Below, in pieces: positions 10,567 to 22,238 of a stretch of DNA of 64,000 nucleotides; positions within the stretch are counted from its first letter, which is position 1, and each line of letters begins with the position of its first letter. The DNA comes from Terana coerulea (taxonomy: Eukaryota; Basidiomycota; Agaricomycetes; Polyporales; Phanerochaetaceae). A program made the position numbers and the translations under genes. The stretch spans positions 152,558 to 216,557 of the forward strand of contig JAKOGH010001085.1 of NCBI GenBank assembly GCA_024811115.1, given 5' to 3'. Below the pieces are notes generated by a model that saw nothing but the letters and a program-made list of their open reading frames with translations, had not been told where the DNA came from and did not search any database.

Positions 10567-13327
10567 ATGAGCTTCTTTAGCAGGTCTGGTGGAGGCAACC
10601 AGCCTCCGCAACAACCATACTCTCGTCTCCCACCAGGCAGCACAAGTGGCCTTCCTTCCGCTCCCCACGCAGGCCAACGTGTGCCAGCACCTCGCTACGA
10701 TGACCCTAGGGCGTACGAGAAGCAGGGATATGGCAGGCAAACGGCCCCGCCTCAGAGAGGAGTGTACGTTCTTCGATGCTGCTTATTCTCTGCAGTCCAT
10801 CTTATTGCGATGTGTTTGCTAGGTATACGGTGGTATCTGCACCTAATCAGCCACTCGCTCTGACGAACTGTCTCATCGTCCACCCGTCCGACTTCCAACA
10901 AGGGCAGCATGTCGTGGTGAAGCAGCAATATCCATTAACCACCAGGTACGTCATATTTACCGCAACAAAGGAACAACTCATTCATATACACACAGACATG
11001 ATACCTCGGGTCAGATTGCTCCTGGGACAGTCGGTGCAGGCGGATTGCAGCGAACTTGGGCTGGGCTCTCTTTGGCCGGAGACCAGGTCACAGTCGAATC
11101 TTATCCAGGTAACCCTCCGTACCTCCAGTCCGTCGACATTGAGGTCGGATTCATCAGGCGTGGGACTGAGATCGCCGAGGCATTCTCTGCCGACGAAATG
11201 GCTCAGAACTTCCTCCGTGCATACAACGGCATCATCTTCACGCACGGGCAACTCTTGGTCTTCGACTTCCACGGACAGAGTTTGAAGCTGCAAGTCGTCG
11301 GTCTACAAACCGTTGATCTGCCAAATGCTGCTGCTTCGCAAGGCCACCCGAGCTCAGGCCTTCTCATGGAGAAGACCGACTTAACCTTCATCAAGGCAGC
11401 GGACAGCACGATCAAGCTGAAATCGAGCGCGAAGAAGTATGTACGCGTCGAACACCACGCTGTGCACTATTGATATTCTTCACAGAGCACCACCGAATGC
11501 AATTCTTGCACCGAACTTCAAGTTTGAGGACATGGGTATCGGAGGCTTGGACTCAGAGTTCAGCACCATCTTCCGTCGCGCCTTTGCTTCCCGTGTCTTC
11601 CCACCGTCTCTCGTAGAGAAGCTCGGTATCCAGCACGTCAAGGGCATCCTGCTACATGGTCCTCCGGGTACTGGTAAAACCTTGATGGCCAGGCAGATTG
11701 GCAAGATGTTGAATGCGCGCGAACCCAAGATTGTCAACGGTCCTGAGATCCTCAACAAGTTCGTTGGTCAGTCTGAGGAGAATATTCGAAAGCTGTTCGC
11801 AGACGCCGAGAAAGAGGTATGTTAGACTATTTCTCGCAGCGTTCTCTATCGTTGAAATGCGTCTTTCCGCAGTACAAAGAGAAGGGCGACGAGAGCGGTC
11901 TTCACATTATCATTTTCGATGAGTTGGACGCTATCTGCAAGCAGCGTGGATCCACTTCAGGTGGAACCGGCGTTGGTGATAGTATTGTCAAACCAGCTGT
12001 TGTCTAAGGCAAGCTGATACCTTCTCGTGAGTATTCGTATTTTTGACATTTGCTTTACAGATGGATGGTGTGGATCAACTGAACAACATTCTGCTCATCG
12101 GTATGACCAACCGACTTGACATGATCGACGAGGCCTTGCTGCGTCCCGGCCGTTTGGAAGTCCATATGGAAATTTCCCTGCCCGACGAGAAGGGCCGTCT
12201 ACAGATCCTGAACATTCATACGACGAAGATGCGGACAAACGGTGTCATGGAGCGAGACGTTGACCTGGTAGAACTCGCCGAACAAACCAAAAACTTCTCA
12301 GGAGCCGAACTCAACGGTTTAGTCAAGAGCGCGACCTCCTTTGCCTTCAGCCGACACGTCAAAGTGAGTTTTCAACTCGTCGAGACGGACCTTGTGGGCT
12401 AACCATCTGATAGGTAGGTACTCTGGCTGGCATCAGCGATGACATTGAGAACCTCCGTGTCAACCGTAATGACTTCCTGAACGCACTTGACGAAGTCACC
12501 CCAGCCTTCGGCGTAGCCAAGGAGGAGCTCGAACAAGTCGTTCAGAACGGCATCATTCACTACGACAAGGTTGTCGACGAGATTCTCCGCTCTGGACAAC
12601 TCTTCGTCGACCAAGTCCGCACCTCGACGCGTACACCGCTCGTCAGCCTGCTCCTCCATGGCCCTCCTGCATCCGGAAAGACTGCCCTCGCCGCGACCAT
12701 CGCTCGCGCATCGGATTATCCGTTCATGAAGCTGGTATCTCCCGATGATATGGTTGGATACTCTGAGACTCAGAAGGTCGCTGCTATCAGCAAGATCTTC
12801 GCGGACAGTTACAAGAGTCCTCTTAGCGTCATCGTCGTAGACAGCTTGGAGCGTCTCCTTGGTATGTCGTGTTGCTTGCGTGAAGCCCCGTTGTACTCAT
12901 CAATCTTTCAGACTTCACTCCCATTGGGCCGCGATTCTCGAATTCCGTACTGCAAACGTTGATGGTTCTGTTCTCGAGGAGACCCCCGAAGGGTCGGCGT
13001 CTGCTCATTATCGCGACCACTTCGTTGCGTCCTATCCTCACGGACCTCGGTCTATCTGAGTCCTTTGACTCAGAAGTTCGCGTGCCTCCGGTTTCCAACC
13101 TACGTCAGCTCGAGATCGTCTTGGACGAGTGGGACCTGATTCGGGACCCACGTGAACGCCAACACACCATCCGAACGCTACAGGAGGCTGGTCTCGACGG
13201 TGGTGACCATGACGCAGGCTTGAATATCGGAATCAAGAAACTGCTCAGTATCATAGAGATGGCTAGGCAGGAGCCTGAGGCTGTCGGCGATCGGTTGGTT
13301 AGCTCGCTCATGGGATTGGGAATGTGA
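10567..13327 (+). CDS. sec18: Vesicular-fusion ATPase Sec18/NSF
   Basis: Sec18/NSF is the AAA+ ATPase that disassembles SNARE complexes after fusion, with alpha-SNAP/Sec17 as adaptor. Exons: 10567-10763, 10823-10945, 10996-11436, 11486-11816, 11873-12008, 12061-12363, 12414-12861 and 12912-13327. The Gln/Pro-rich N terminus leads into the N domain ([12 protein letters not shown]). D1 has Walker A GPPGTGKT, Walker [30 protein letters not shown] and [11 protein letters not shown]2 has GPPASGKT and [12 protein letters not shown]. It ends SSLMGLGM, and the length of 797 residues fits the family. One extra A in the run at 11990-11992 breaks the conserved NQLLSK segment; removing it makes all exons sum to a multiple of three. 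The intron at 12009-12060 has a GC-AG boundary (AAG|GCAAGC). Confidence 0.96.
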
Positions 13328-14704
13328 TGATTTGGGGAACTGTTTAGGCATTGTACAATTATTAGCATAATGAACACAATACATGTAGCTCTGCAATGTC
13401 ACTCAATATTTATACTGAGGAGTGCATATACCCAGCTTGAACGAGACGAGACTAACCTCGGGCACATCCGAAGGTGGCGCTTAGGTTCAGTTAGGAGGCC
13501 AAACGGTACATGTCTTCTCATTCCACCCCCTACCAAACACTCTGCCATCTACCACCACTGGTTTAGCTCTATCGAATGCTATCTAACCTGCGACATTCTC
13601 AAATATCGTTGCTACACGCGCTCGAGTCACGCTTGTCTGTTCGCAGTGGTCCCACGAAACCCTATGTGCCATAGTACATCGCAAGCGTTGTCCGACCTGG
13701 CAGAGTCTTATAGGTTGTCTCTCCTTGATTGACCGGAGAGGCTGGCAATAATGTCAACGTTACTTACATTGTGGCAGGTATATCTGCACGACGCGAGAGA
13801 ATTTCCATCCATCTACCTCCCGACTTCACCAGGGCGAATGTCAAACAGACTTGAAGACATTTATCAAAACAGCGGGCATAACTTGGAGGGACGAGCGAGA
13901 GTAATTGTTTCAGGTGAGTAAGACTTATCAATGCGCTATGGTCGTATGATCTCACTTTTCTTCGGCTGGAGGTGCTGTTCCTCGCGGCGTCGCCCTGGTA
14001 CGGTATGTATGCACGTGCAAGAGCGCACGAAAGCCTAGAATCTACGGTCTTGAAACTCCTTACACCCGTTTCATCGCATGGAACTGAAGACATTCTGCTT
14101 TATTGCGACATCATCGCATGACCGACGCTCATCCCCGCTTCTGCCTGAGCCAAGTTACCGTCCATACCTCTCCCGCCCCGCAGAGTAGAAGCACCCATCT
14201 GTGGTTCTTGCGTATCGGCTTGATGCTGAATCAATACAGAAAGCCCAGCGCACAACGTCCGACCTTGTACTATTGCGGTACCGTGGCAATCGTGCCTGGG
14301 AGCCTCATGCACTCGTACCACAACTGCAGCCATGTTCTACAAGTACCTTCACGAGATCTGCTCTCGCCGCTGCGCATGCCATACGTATCTGCTTGAACCC
14401 AGGCCCCAGCCGGCGGTCGGGTAGCTCGGTGTGTCCGAGGGATCTTGTGGGAAGTACCGCTTGGAGGGCGCCATCACTCCTCATCTCATCATGTCGTCGT
14501 GTGGCTACCGACTGTCCACAATGTTTCGTAAGTGGTTTCGCCGACCCTCTGATTGCGAAAGCTATTTAGCAGTCGCGAACCCGTGGTGGGCACAGGCGCC
14601 CTAAACGATATATTAACGGCCTTCGATGCGTTCGTGTGGCCCCAGGGCCAGGATATCCCTTCCACCTCCCGGTTGACTCGTTCACGACCCGCACGCGCCG
14701 CACG
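13328..14704. other. Intergenic before sedolisin 1
   Basis: About 1.4 kb. The frames found (such as 13370-13732 and 14201-14569) carry no recognisable domain. The 3' UTR of sec18 and the promoter of the first sedolisin are expected here. Confidence 0.4.
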
Positions 14705-17234
14705 ATGAAGGCCTCCATAGCCTGGGTTCTGCTCGCCTTCTCCGCTTTTGCCTGCGCGGCACCCCCGTCGAGGCAGGCTCTGAAGGTCAAGGAAACGATC
14801 AACGTTCCAAGGGGATGGACGAAGCGGTCTGAAGCTCCGCGGGATCTTACCATAGACCTGCGCATTGCTCTTCCTCAGCCCAACTTCTCGGTCTTGGAAA
14901 AGCACTTGTACGAAGTTAGGTAAGTTTAGCTCCTTTTAAACGCTGCCGCCTGGCACTGTTCTGATGGAGCACGCAGCGACCCGTTCCATGAACGCTACGG
15001 AGCCCACCTGACGCAAGACGAAGTCAACGACCTCATCGCTCCTCACCCCGAGAGCGTCGACCAAGTCAAGGCATGGCTCGCTTCGCATGGCATTTCCGAG
15101 AAACACTGCTCTCATTCGCCAGCCGGAGATTGGATCAAGGTCAAGGTCCCTGTCAGTCTTGCCGAGGAAATGCTTGATGCGGTTAGTCAACGCTTGTTTC
15201 AACTTGACGTTGTATGAAGGCATGGAACGCTGACTCAACATGCTTCGGCAGAAATACGACATCTGGGCACACTCCAGCGGAGATACGCTCGTCCGCACCA
15301 CATCGTACAGCTTGCCCGAGCATCTGCACGATCATATCGAGCTCATTCAGCCGACGACGCTCTTCTCGCTCTTCAGCCCTTTGAAGACGACTTTCCACTT
15401 CGACCAGGTCGATCAGGCTGACCAGGCTGCCGCACTTGCTCAGAATGCGCCCGCCATCAGCGTTCCGTCGGCTTCCAATGGCCAGGTGGACGCAAGCTGC
15501 AACTCGACGATCACCGTCACGTGTCTCAAGGAGTTGTACAACGCGGTGGGCGTTACCCCCAAGGCGAATATCGGCAACCAGATTGCCGCTACTGGCTATC
15601 TGAACCAATTCGCCAGCTTCTCCGACCTTCAAGCATTCTACAAGGATCAGGTTCCGGCTGCAGTCAACTCTTCCTTCAAGGTCATTTCCATCAATGGTAC
15701 GTTCTGTGGTCCTCTCTTTTGGTGTCCTGTTTCTCATCGGTAGATTTCAGGAGGACAAAACAACCAGAGCTCTCCCGGAGGAGAAGCCAACCTCGGTCAG
15801 CATCTCAGTGCCCTAGAGAGATATACGCTTTTGAACACGCGCTGTAGATACCCAATTTGCGTTCGGTATTGCGCACCCTATCCCCGCAACCTTTTACACG
15901 ACGGCCGGAAGCCCGCCTTTCGTCCCGAGTGTGGGCACTCCTACCGACTCCAATGAGCCTTACCTGGACGTAAGTCTTGCCATGTACCGATTCACTGTTC
16001 ATGGTCTGACTTCTTGACGTAGTGGCTGGATTTCGTTTTGAGCCACCCGAACCCTCCGCAAACTATCAGGTTGGTTTACCTCATTATTTCAAATTTCTGC
16101 TGATAATATTATGCAATATCAGCACGAGTTACGCGGATGAGGAACAGACCGGTACGCATCTCTGTACAGCTTCACGTACGACACAACTGATAGAAAATGT
16201 TTAGTCCCGGTGTCTTTCGCGCAGAGGGCCTGCAATGGCTTCGCTCAACTCGGTCAGTTCACCCTTATTGTTCATGCTGCCATTTTTTCGACATGTTTTC
16301 GCAGGTGCACGTGGAGTCTCTCTCACCTTCAGCTCTGGAGATGGCGGTGTTGGCGATGGCGACCCTGATCCCGCTACCAGCGAGTGCCTCTCGAACGACG
16401 GCAAGAACAGGACCGAGTTCTTGCCTCTTTTCCCTCCCTCTTGCCCATTGTGAGTGTTCTAGTCACATGTAGGTAGCATTACCTCATCTTCTCTCCAGCG
16501 TGACTGCCGTGGGAGGTACCATCCACGTTCCCGAAACAGCGGTAGACTTCTCGGGCGGTGGTTTCAGCAATGTGGTAATTACTTTCCATTTAAACGGTTT
16601 TGGGCGCGGCGAGGCTGATCGTGAGCTGTAGTTCCCTCGTCCTGCTTTCCAGGCACTCGCGGTTCCAGAATTCCTGAGCAAGCTGGCACCTGGCACCTAC
16701 GCAGGCCTGTTTAACCGGTGTGTACCTACTCTCCTACTCTGACTTATTGTGGCTAAATGCATTGCGCGTAGGGCCGGACGAGTGCGTTGCGTTTTATATC
16801 TGCCATTCGTTTCTGTGACTCATATTGCGCTTTTTAGGGTATCCCAGATGTCGCCGCTCAGGCTGACAACTTCCGCATCTTCTTCAACGGACGCCCGGGT
16901 CTCATTGGTGGCACTTCGGCCGCCGCCCCGACGTTCGCTGGCTTCGTCTCTTTGCTGAACGATGCTCGTCTCCGGGCTGGTCTGCCGTCGCTGGGATTCT
17001 TGAACCCTCTTGTTTACACCATCGGAGCGCTTCATCCCACGGGCTTCAACGATATCACCACCGGCAACAACCCCGGATGTGGAACGCCTGGCTTCAACGT
17101 AAGTCAGGCAATTGGTGTGTTGGGAGTCATGCTTAACATGGGTCATCCAGGCTACCAAAGGATGGGACCCCGTTACTGGCTTGGGTACACCCAACTTTGG
17201 CGAGCTGAAGAAGCTTGTTACTCTCGGACTTTAG
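14705..17234 (+). CDS. Sedolisin 1 (S53 tripeptidyl peptidase, TPP1-like), secreted
   Basis: First of three tandem paralogues. The signal peptide is [20 protein letters not shown]. The propeptide (pro-kumamolisin activation domain) covers about residues 30-190 and includes [34 protein letters not shown] and [14 protein letters not shown]. The peptidase domain follows. By comparison with human TPP1, the catalytic Glu and Asp lie in EANLDTQF, the oxyanion Asp in FSSGDGGVG, and the nucleophile Ser in GGTSAAAP. The Ca-site region is [13 protein letters not shown] plus GWDPVTG near the C terminus. At least twelve introns can be placed, with phases that keep the frame throughout, so this copy appears intact. 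Known members are acidic exo-tripeptidyl peptidases. The start at 14705 is chosen over in-frame 14636 because it opens the signal peptide. Confidence 0.93.
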
Positions 17235-18489
17235 GGACACTACTCACGACGAGACACGACTTGTCTAAGTCAAAGTATTGATAAGCACACGAGTTTATGC
17301 TTTGCTTCGAACTGCTTGTGGCGAGGATGAACAAGCCGTTAAGGAATATACACCAGGTGGGTGAGGTTCGAATTGCCCGCATGAGGTTGTGACGTCTAGT
17401 GCTGTGCTCTCAACACCAAGCTTTACGCTCTCGCGATGGTATATGACGACAGCTCATTTATCCGTCTCCGCACACATACTCTCACATACTCTGATGCATT
17501 GTATGGCCATCTGACCCGGAAATACGAGGTACCGGTTTTCACTATACATCTGTAGGCATTCTACATCAACGTCTTCTGGAGAATGCCCTGCCAGATCACC
17601 ACTGGCGGGATGGATAGCATCGCTACAGGACAGTGATAAACTGCGGTGAGTAAATACCACTTCTTTGTAACATGAAATGACCGGCGTTGCAAGGCAGCGT
17701 CAGCCGCTGCCTAATTGTGAATGTTTTACTGTATGCGTAGCATCTCGCGTCTCTCTCAGCAGTTACGGCCCTGGATCCATTACAGCAGTGCGCCAACATC
17801 AATAGGTCAACAAGACGGCCCGACCAACGACCGACTCCCAGCCGTTCTCCAATAGTCTCGTGAAACATCATCTAGGGTTCTTCCCGAGTCATATTGTCTT
17901 CACCATACAGTCACGATGTCAGCCGCCACCATTCCCGTAAGTCATTTCTTACTTTCTGAAGTTGCGTGCAGAGGGATAGATCCAACTTTGACGTTGGCCG
18001 CTGCTCGAACCCCAGGTTTCACCTGCTCGGTCAGCTCCTAACTGCGCTGGAGAGCTGGGTGGCGCCTCGCCGTGGCTGCAACCTTGATACGTGTACGAGT
18101 ATTTTTATTTTATTTTACATTCCTTGCATTTTATCCTCATGCCGCAACACAGGACCTCCCTTTCTTGTTCTCATTCATGCCCAGACGACCCCGCTGTCCG
18201 CTGCGCAGTCCTTGAGCGTCACCACCAAGGCCTAAGCGAGTACTGGTCGCATCACTGTCGCTGTCCCGCTGTCTCACCTCAGGCTTGCCGTGTCTCTATT
18301 ACTCTTCTCCCAGTTCCTTCCCGTAGCGGGATGGGGTCACTTTTGTTTCACTGATGGAATTACTTCATCATTCAGGATCAATGCAGACGCTCCCAGATGG
18401 TACATAACGAGCTTGCCCGTGAAGTGTTATTGTGCTCAGGCTCGGACAAGGCTCTGACATTCTGGTCGGCTCATTCGGCGTGCAAGAAG
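17235..18489. other. Intergenic; part resembles the region upstream of sedolisin 3
   Basis: The stretch near 17400-17470 and the one near 17900-17980 resemble 21430-21490 and 21880-21960, so the duplication unit includes upstream flank. Both contain a short ATG-led frame (17915 and 21895) that runs into a GT donor-like site. No full gene is supported. Confidence 0.4.
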
Positions 18490-20913
18490 ATGAGGCCTTC
18501 GCTGCGGTGGCTCGTGCTCGCTGCACCAGCGCTCGTCAGCGGACTGCCTTCTGCGAAACGTGCACTCAAAGTCAAGGAACAAACTATCCCTCCTCGCGGA
18601 TGGTCGCGGCAGTCGGAGGCGCCGTCCGACATGGTGCTCAACTTGCGCATCGCCCTTCCGCAGTCAAACTATGCGCAATTAGAGAAGCATCTCTACGAAG
18701 TCAGGTGCGCCGAAACTTCTGGCTGCCATACCGTGTTTTGACTGGCAACTTATAGCGACCCGTTCCATGAACGCTACGGGGCCCATCTATCTCAGGACGA
18801 AGTCAATGAGCTAATTGCCCCCCGTCCGGATAGCGTGGATGCCGTCAAGAGATGGCTCGCATCCCATGGCATTGGCGAGGAACGCTTCTCTCAATCTCCC
18901 GCGGGAGATTGGATCAACGTGCAAGCTCCCGTTAGCCTTGCCGAGCAGATGCTGGGTACTGTTAGTACCATTGTTACATCTAAAGGTGTCTGAAACGTCT
19001 GACCCTCTGAACCCTCCGTAGAAATATCACGTCTGGGAGCATTCGAGCGGCGACACGCTCGTCCGTACCACCTCTTACAGTCTTCCGGAGCACCTTCACG
19101 ACCACATCGATTTAATCCAGCCGACGACGCTTTTCTCGAGGTTCAAGGCCGCGAAGACGACTTTCTACCGTGTTGAGGAGGCCGATAACTCCTCTGCTGC
19201 CGCGATCGACGAACCCGCGATTCATGTGCCCACCGCCTCAAATGGTCAGGTGGACGCCAGTTGCAACACCACCGTCACTGTCTCGTGCATCCAGCAGCTT
19301 TACAACGCGGTTGGCTACACTCCTTTAGCAGACACCGGCAACCAGATTGCCATCACAGGCTACTTGGAGCAATTTGCCAGATTCGCAGACTCGCAGCTCT
19401 TTATGCCGATCAGGTTCCCACGGCTGTCAACAGCAGCTTTAAAGTGATCTCCGTCGACGGAGGGCAGAACAACCAGACGCTCGGCGCTGCAGGAGATGAA
19501 GCTAACTTTGGTATGTTGTCAACTTATCACTCCTTCGAGGTGAGGTGAACTTTGTGCGCTAACCAGGGTTCCAGATGTCCAATTCGCTTTTGGATTGGCA
19601 TATCCTATCCCGGGGACATTCTACACTACAGCAGGGCGCCCCCTTTCATTCCTAGTCTCTCTACACCGACCGACACTAATGAACCATATCTCGATGTACG
19701 TCCATTACAACGATTTTGTATTGCGCAAACTGATCCATTTGCTGATAGTGGGTGAATTTTGTTCTGAGTCATCCCAACCCGCCGCAAACTATCAGGTGAG
19801 TGAGATGTTCACCCATGTGCGTGATGTCCTCTAAGACGTAATAGCACGAGTTACGGAGATGATGAACAGACGAGTGAGTACCTGACAGCTGATCCATGCG
19901 GCACCTTCTCATGCTGTATTGCTAGTTCCAGCGTCGTTTGCCCATAGAGTCTGCCAGGGATTTGCTCAACTTGGTGCCCGTGGCGTCTCGCTCATATTCA
20001 GCTCTGGGGATGGAGGTGTTGGCGACGGAGATCCAGACCCTGCCACCGCTGTATGCCTGTCCAACGACGGGAAGAATACAACAAAGTTCTTGCCGTTCTT
20101 CCCCGCATCATGCCCATTGTGAGTGCATTCATGCCCACCATCGTATTCCTGAACAAGTTCTGACCAGTTTTTCTGTAGCGTGACTGCTGTAGGAGGAACA
20201 TTCCGCGTCCCAGAGACAGCAATCTTCTTCTCAGGAGGAGGATTTAGCAACATCGTAGGTTCTGCTCTTCCGACCATATCTGTTGATCAAGCTGAAGGCG
20301 TATTGTAGTTCTCGCGCCCAGAATATCAGTCTATCGCAGTTCCAGCCTTTTTGGACAAGCTACCCGCGGATACGTATCCAGGTCTGTTCAACCAGTGAGT
20401 CTTTGCTTTCCTGTGGCTCGTTCAACCATTGATCGCCGTGCCGTCTATAGAACCGGGCGAGTACGTACCGACTTTCTCTTTTACATGGAGCGCTATCGCT
20501 AACTGTGAAATTGCAGGGCATCCCTGACGTGGCCGCTCAGGCAGATAACTTCCGGTTCTTCCTTAACGACCAAGCAATGGCTTTTGCTGGAACCTCCGCC
20601 TCCGCTCCGACCTTTGCCGGCCTCGTCTCGTTGCTGAACGATGCGCGCATCCGGGCTAGCAAACCAACGCTTGGCTTCCTCAACCCGCTTATCTACAGCC
20701 TGGACGGTCGGGGTTTCACTGACATCACGACCGGGAACAATCCGGGTTGTGGGACTCCTGGGTTCAACGTAAGTGCTTTTGATGACTTTCTGCCGACGCC
20801 TGCTGACCTTGTCTATATAGGCTACTGTTGGCTGGGATCCAATCACTGGTAACGGCACGCCGAACTTCGGCGAGCTGAAGGATGTTGTGTTGGCTCTCCG
20901 AGGTGCATGGTAA
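18490..20913 (+). CDS. Sedolisin 2 (S53 tripeptidyl peptidase, TPP1-like), frame break
   Basis: Second paralogue, with the same exon pattern as its neighbours. The signal peptide is [20 protein letters not shown], followed by the propeptide ([29 protein letters not shown]). Catalytic motifs are kept: EANFDVQF (Glu/Asp), FSSGDGGVG (Asp), AGTSASAP (Ser) and GWDPITG. It ends LALRGAW. At 19400-19402 a run of three T should be four. Upstream the frame reads [11 protein letters not shown] and the next codons [12 protein letters not shown] are one base off. This is either a true frameshift or an assembly indel; the remaining frame is well conserved, which favours the latter. It differs from copy 1 in the SYGDDEQT loop and in a shorter ...[11 protein letters not shown] segment. 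Confidence 0.88.
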
Positions 20914-22238
20914 TTGACGCGATACCTGCACGATCTGTCGTGATATGCAAATAATAACCAACATGGTGCATGCCATCTGGTGAATGCGGTTATTGAAGGA
21001 CGAGTGACTGTCACTCCGAGAGCCACGCCAGTATGACTGAGAAACACTCGTCACTAAGTAGCGTTTCTTACTGTTTCTTACCAATGGCAAATGGGCTATT
21101 TTCCCACAGTTACAACATTTGAGCGCCCGAGCTTGAAGCTTGATAACTGTCTCTTTACGTAGTGTTCCGTCTTGCACTTGACTTCACCCATCTCGGTCTG
21201 TCCACCGAGTAGTCGTGCACAGTTATATGTTATATGTACTGCAGCTATCACGCTGCCTGATCGCTCTGCCATAACTGAGTAGACCGGCAGCATGTGTACT
21301 AGTACTGCGGGCGTGTGTAAAGTATGTACCGAGGACATCGAAGTCAACGAGGGATAGCCATTGGTGAGTCACAAAAGACTCGAACTGATTTCAAACGTTG
21401 CCTTCTACATCTGTCGCTTCAGCTCAAAATCCTCTACACCAGGCCTTTTACGCTCTCATGACGGCATATGGCAATAGCTCGTCGACCCACTCTTCCTCAT
21501 AATTTACTTGCTCCACTCAAAAACACGACTATCGATTTCCGCCGTGCACTTGCAGGTGCTCCGCTCAGCCTGCTGCGACATCTTCGGGAGAATGCTCTGG
21601 TAGTGGGGCGCATTTCACCGCAACCAGGCCAGCTGGAAGCTGTGGCGAGTAGCTGCAATTCATCTACAGTGACTAACTTAATGGCGTCGCGAGGCAACGG
21701 CGCCCTTATTGTAAGTACGTCCTTGTATGTAAAAGCATCCCTCGTCTTCTGAAATTTCTATTCCTTAGATTCTTTACAGTAATGCCGCAGTAATTGTAGA
21801 ATAATAAGACAGTCCGACCAATATCCGACTCCTACCCGATCTTCAATGGGCTACCGAAACATCTCAAGGGATCGTCGCTAGTCGTACGGTCACAATGACA
21901 CCGACTGCTCCCATTCCCTGTGAGTCGTTTCCTCATGTCTACAGCTGCTCGCAGAGGGCTAATCTTAACTCGTGTTGCCGGCAGTCGGATTCTAGGGTGA
22001 ATCTGCACGATGATGTGAGCAAAGCTAGGTGGAAGGTAAAATGATATGTCCTGCTTCGTAACGGCGGCTGCAACCCTTGACGTGTGTATGAGAATCTCGA
22101 CAATAGAGCTTCTTTACCACTTCCGCTTGGTTCTGACGCCCTTAGGCAGTACATAACTAGTTCACCTATCAAGCATTTTTTCTCCTTGTGCCTCGGCAAG
22201 GCTCCCTTGTTGTGGTCGACTTTTCAGCGAGCAGTAAA
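20914..22238. other. Intergenic between sedolisins 2 and 3
   Basis: No supported gene. The second half resembles the region upstream of sedolisin 2, showing that promoter and gene were duplicated together. Confidence 0.4.

Noticed and set aside
15580..15650. Loss of the catalytic Glu in sedolisins 1 and 3, judged from GYLNQF/GYLGQF versus GYLEQF
   Set aside because: By comparison with human TPP1 the catalytic Glu and Asp lie in the later EAN(L/F)D motif, which all three copies keep.
17360..17380. GGTTCGAATT resembling a tRNA T-loop
   Set aside because: No acceptor stem, anticodon arm or A-box can be fitted around it.
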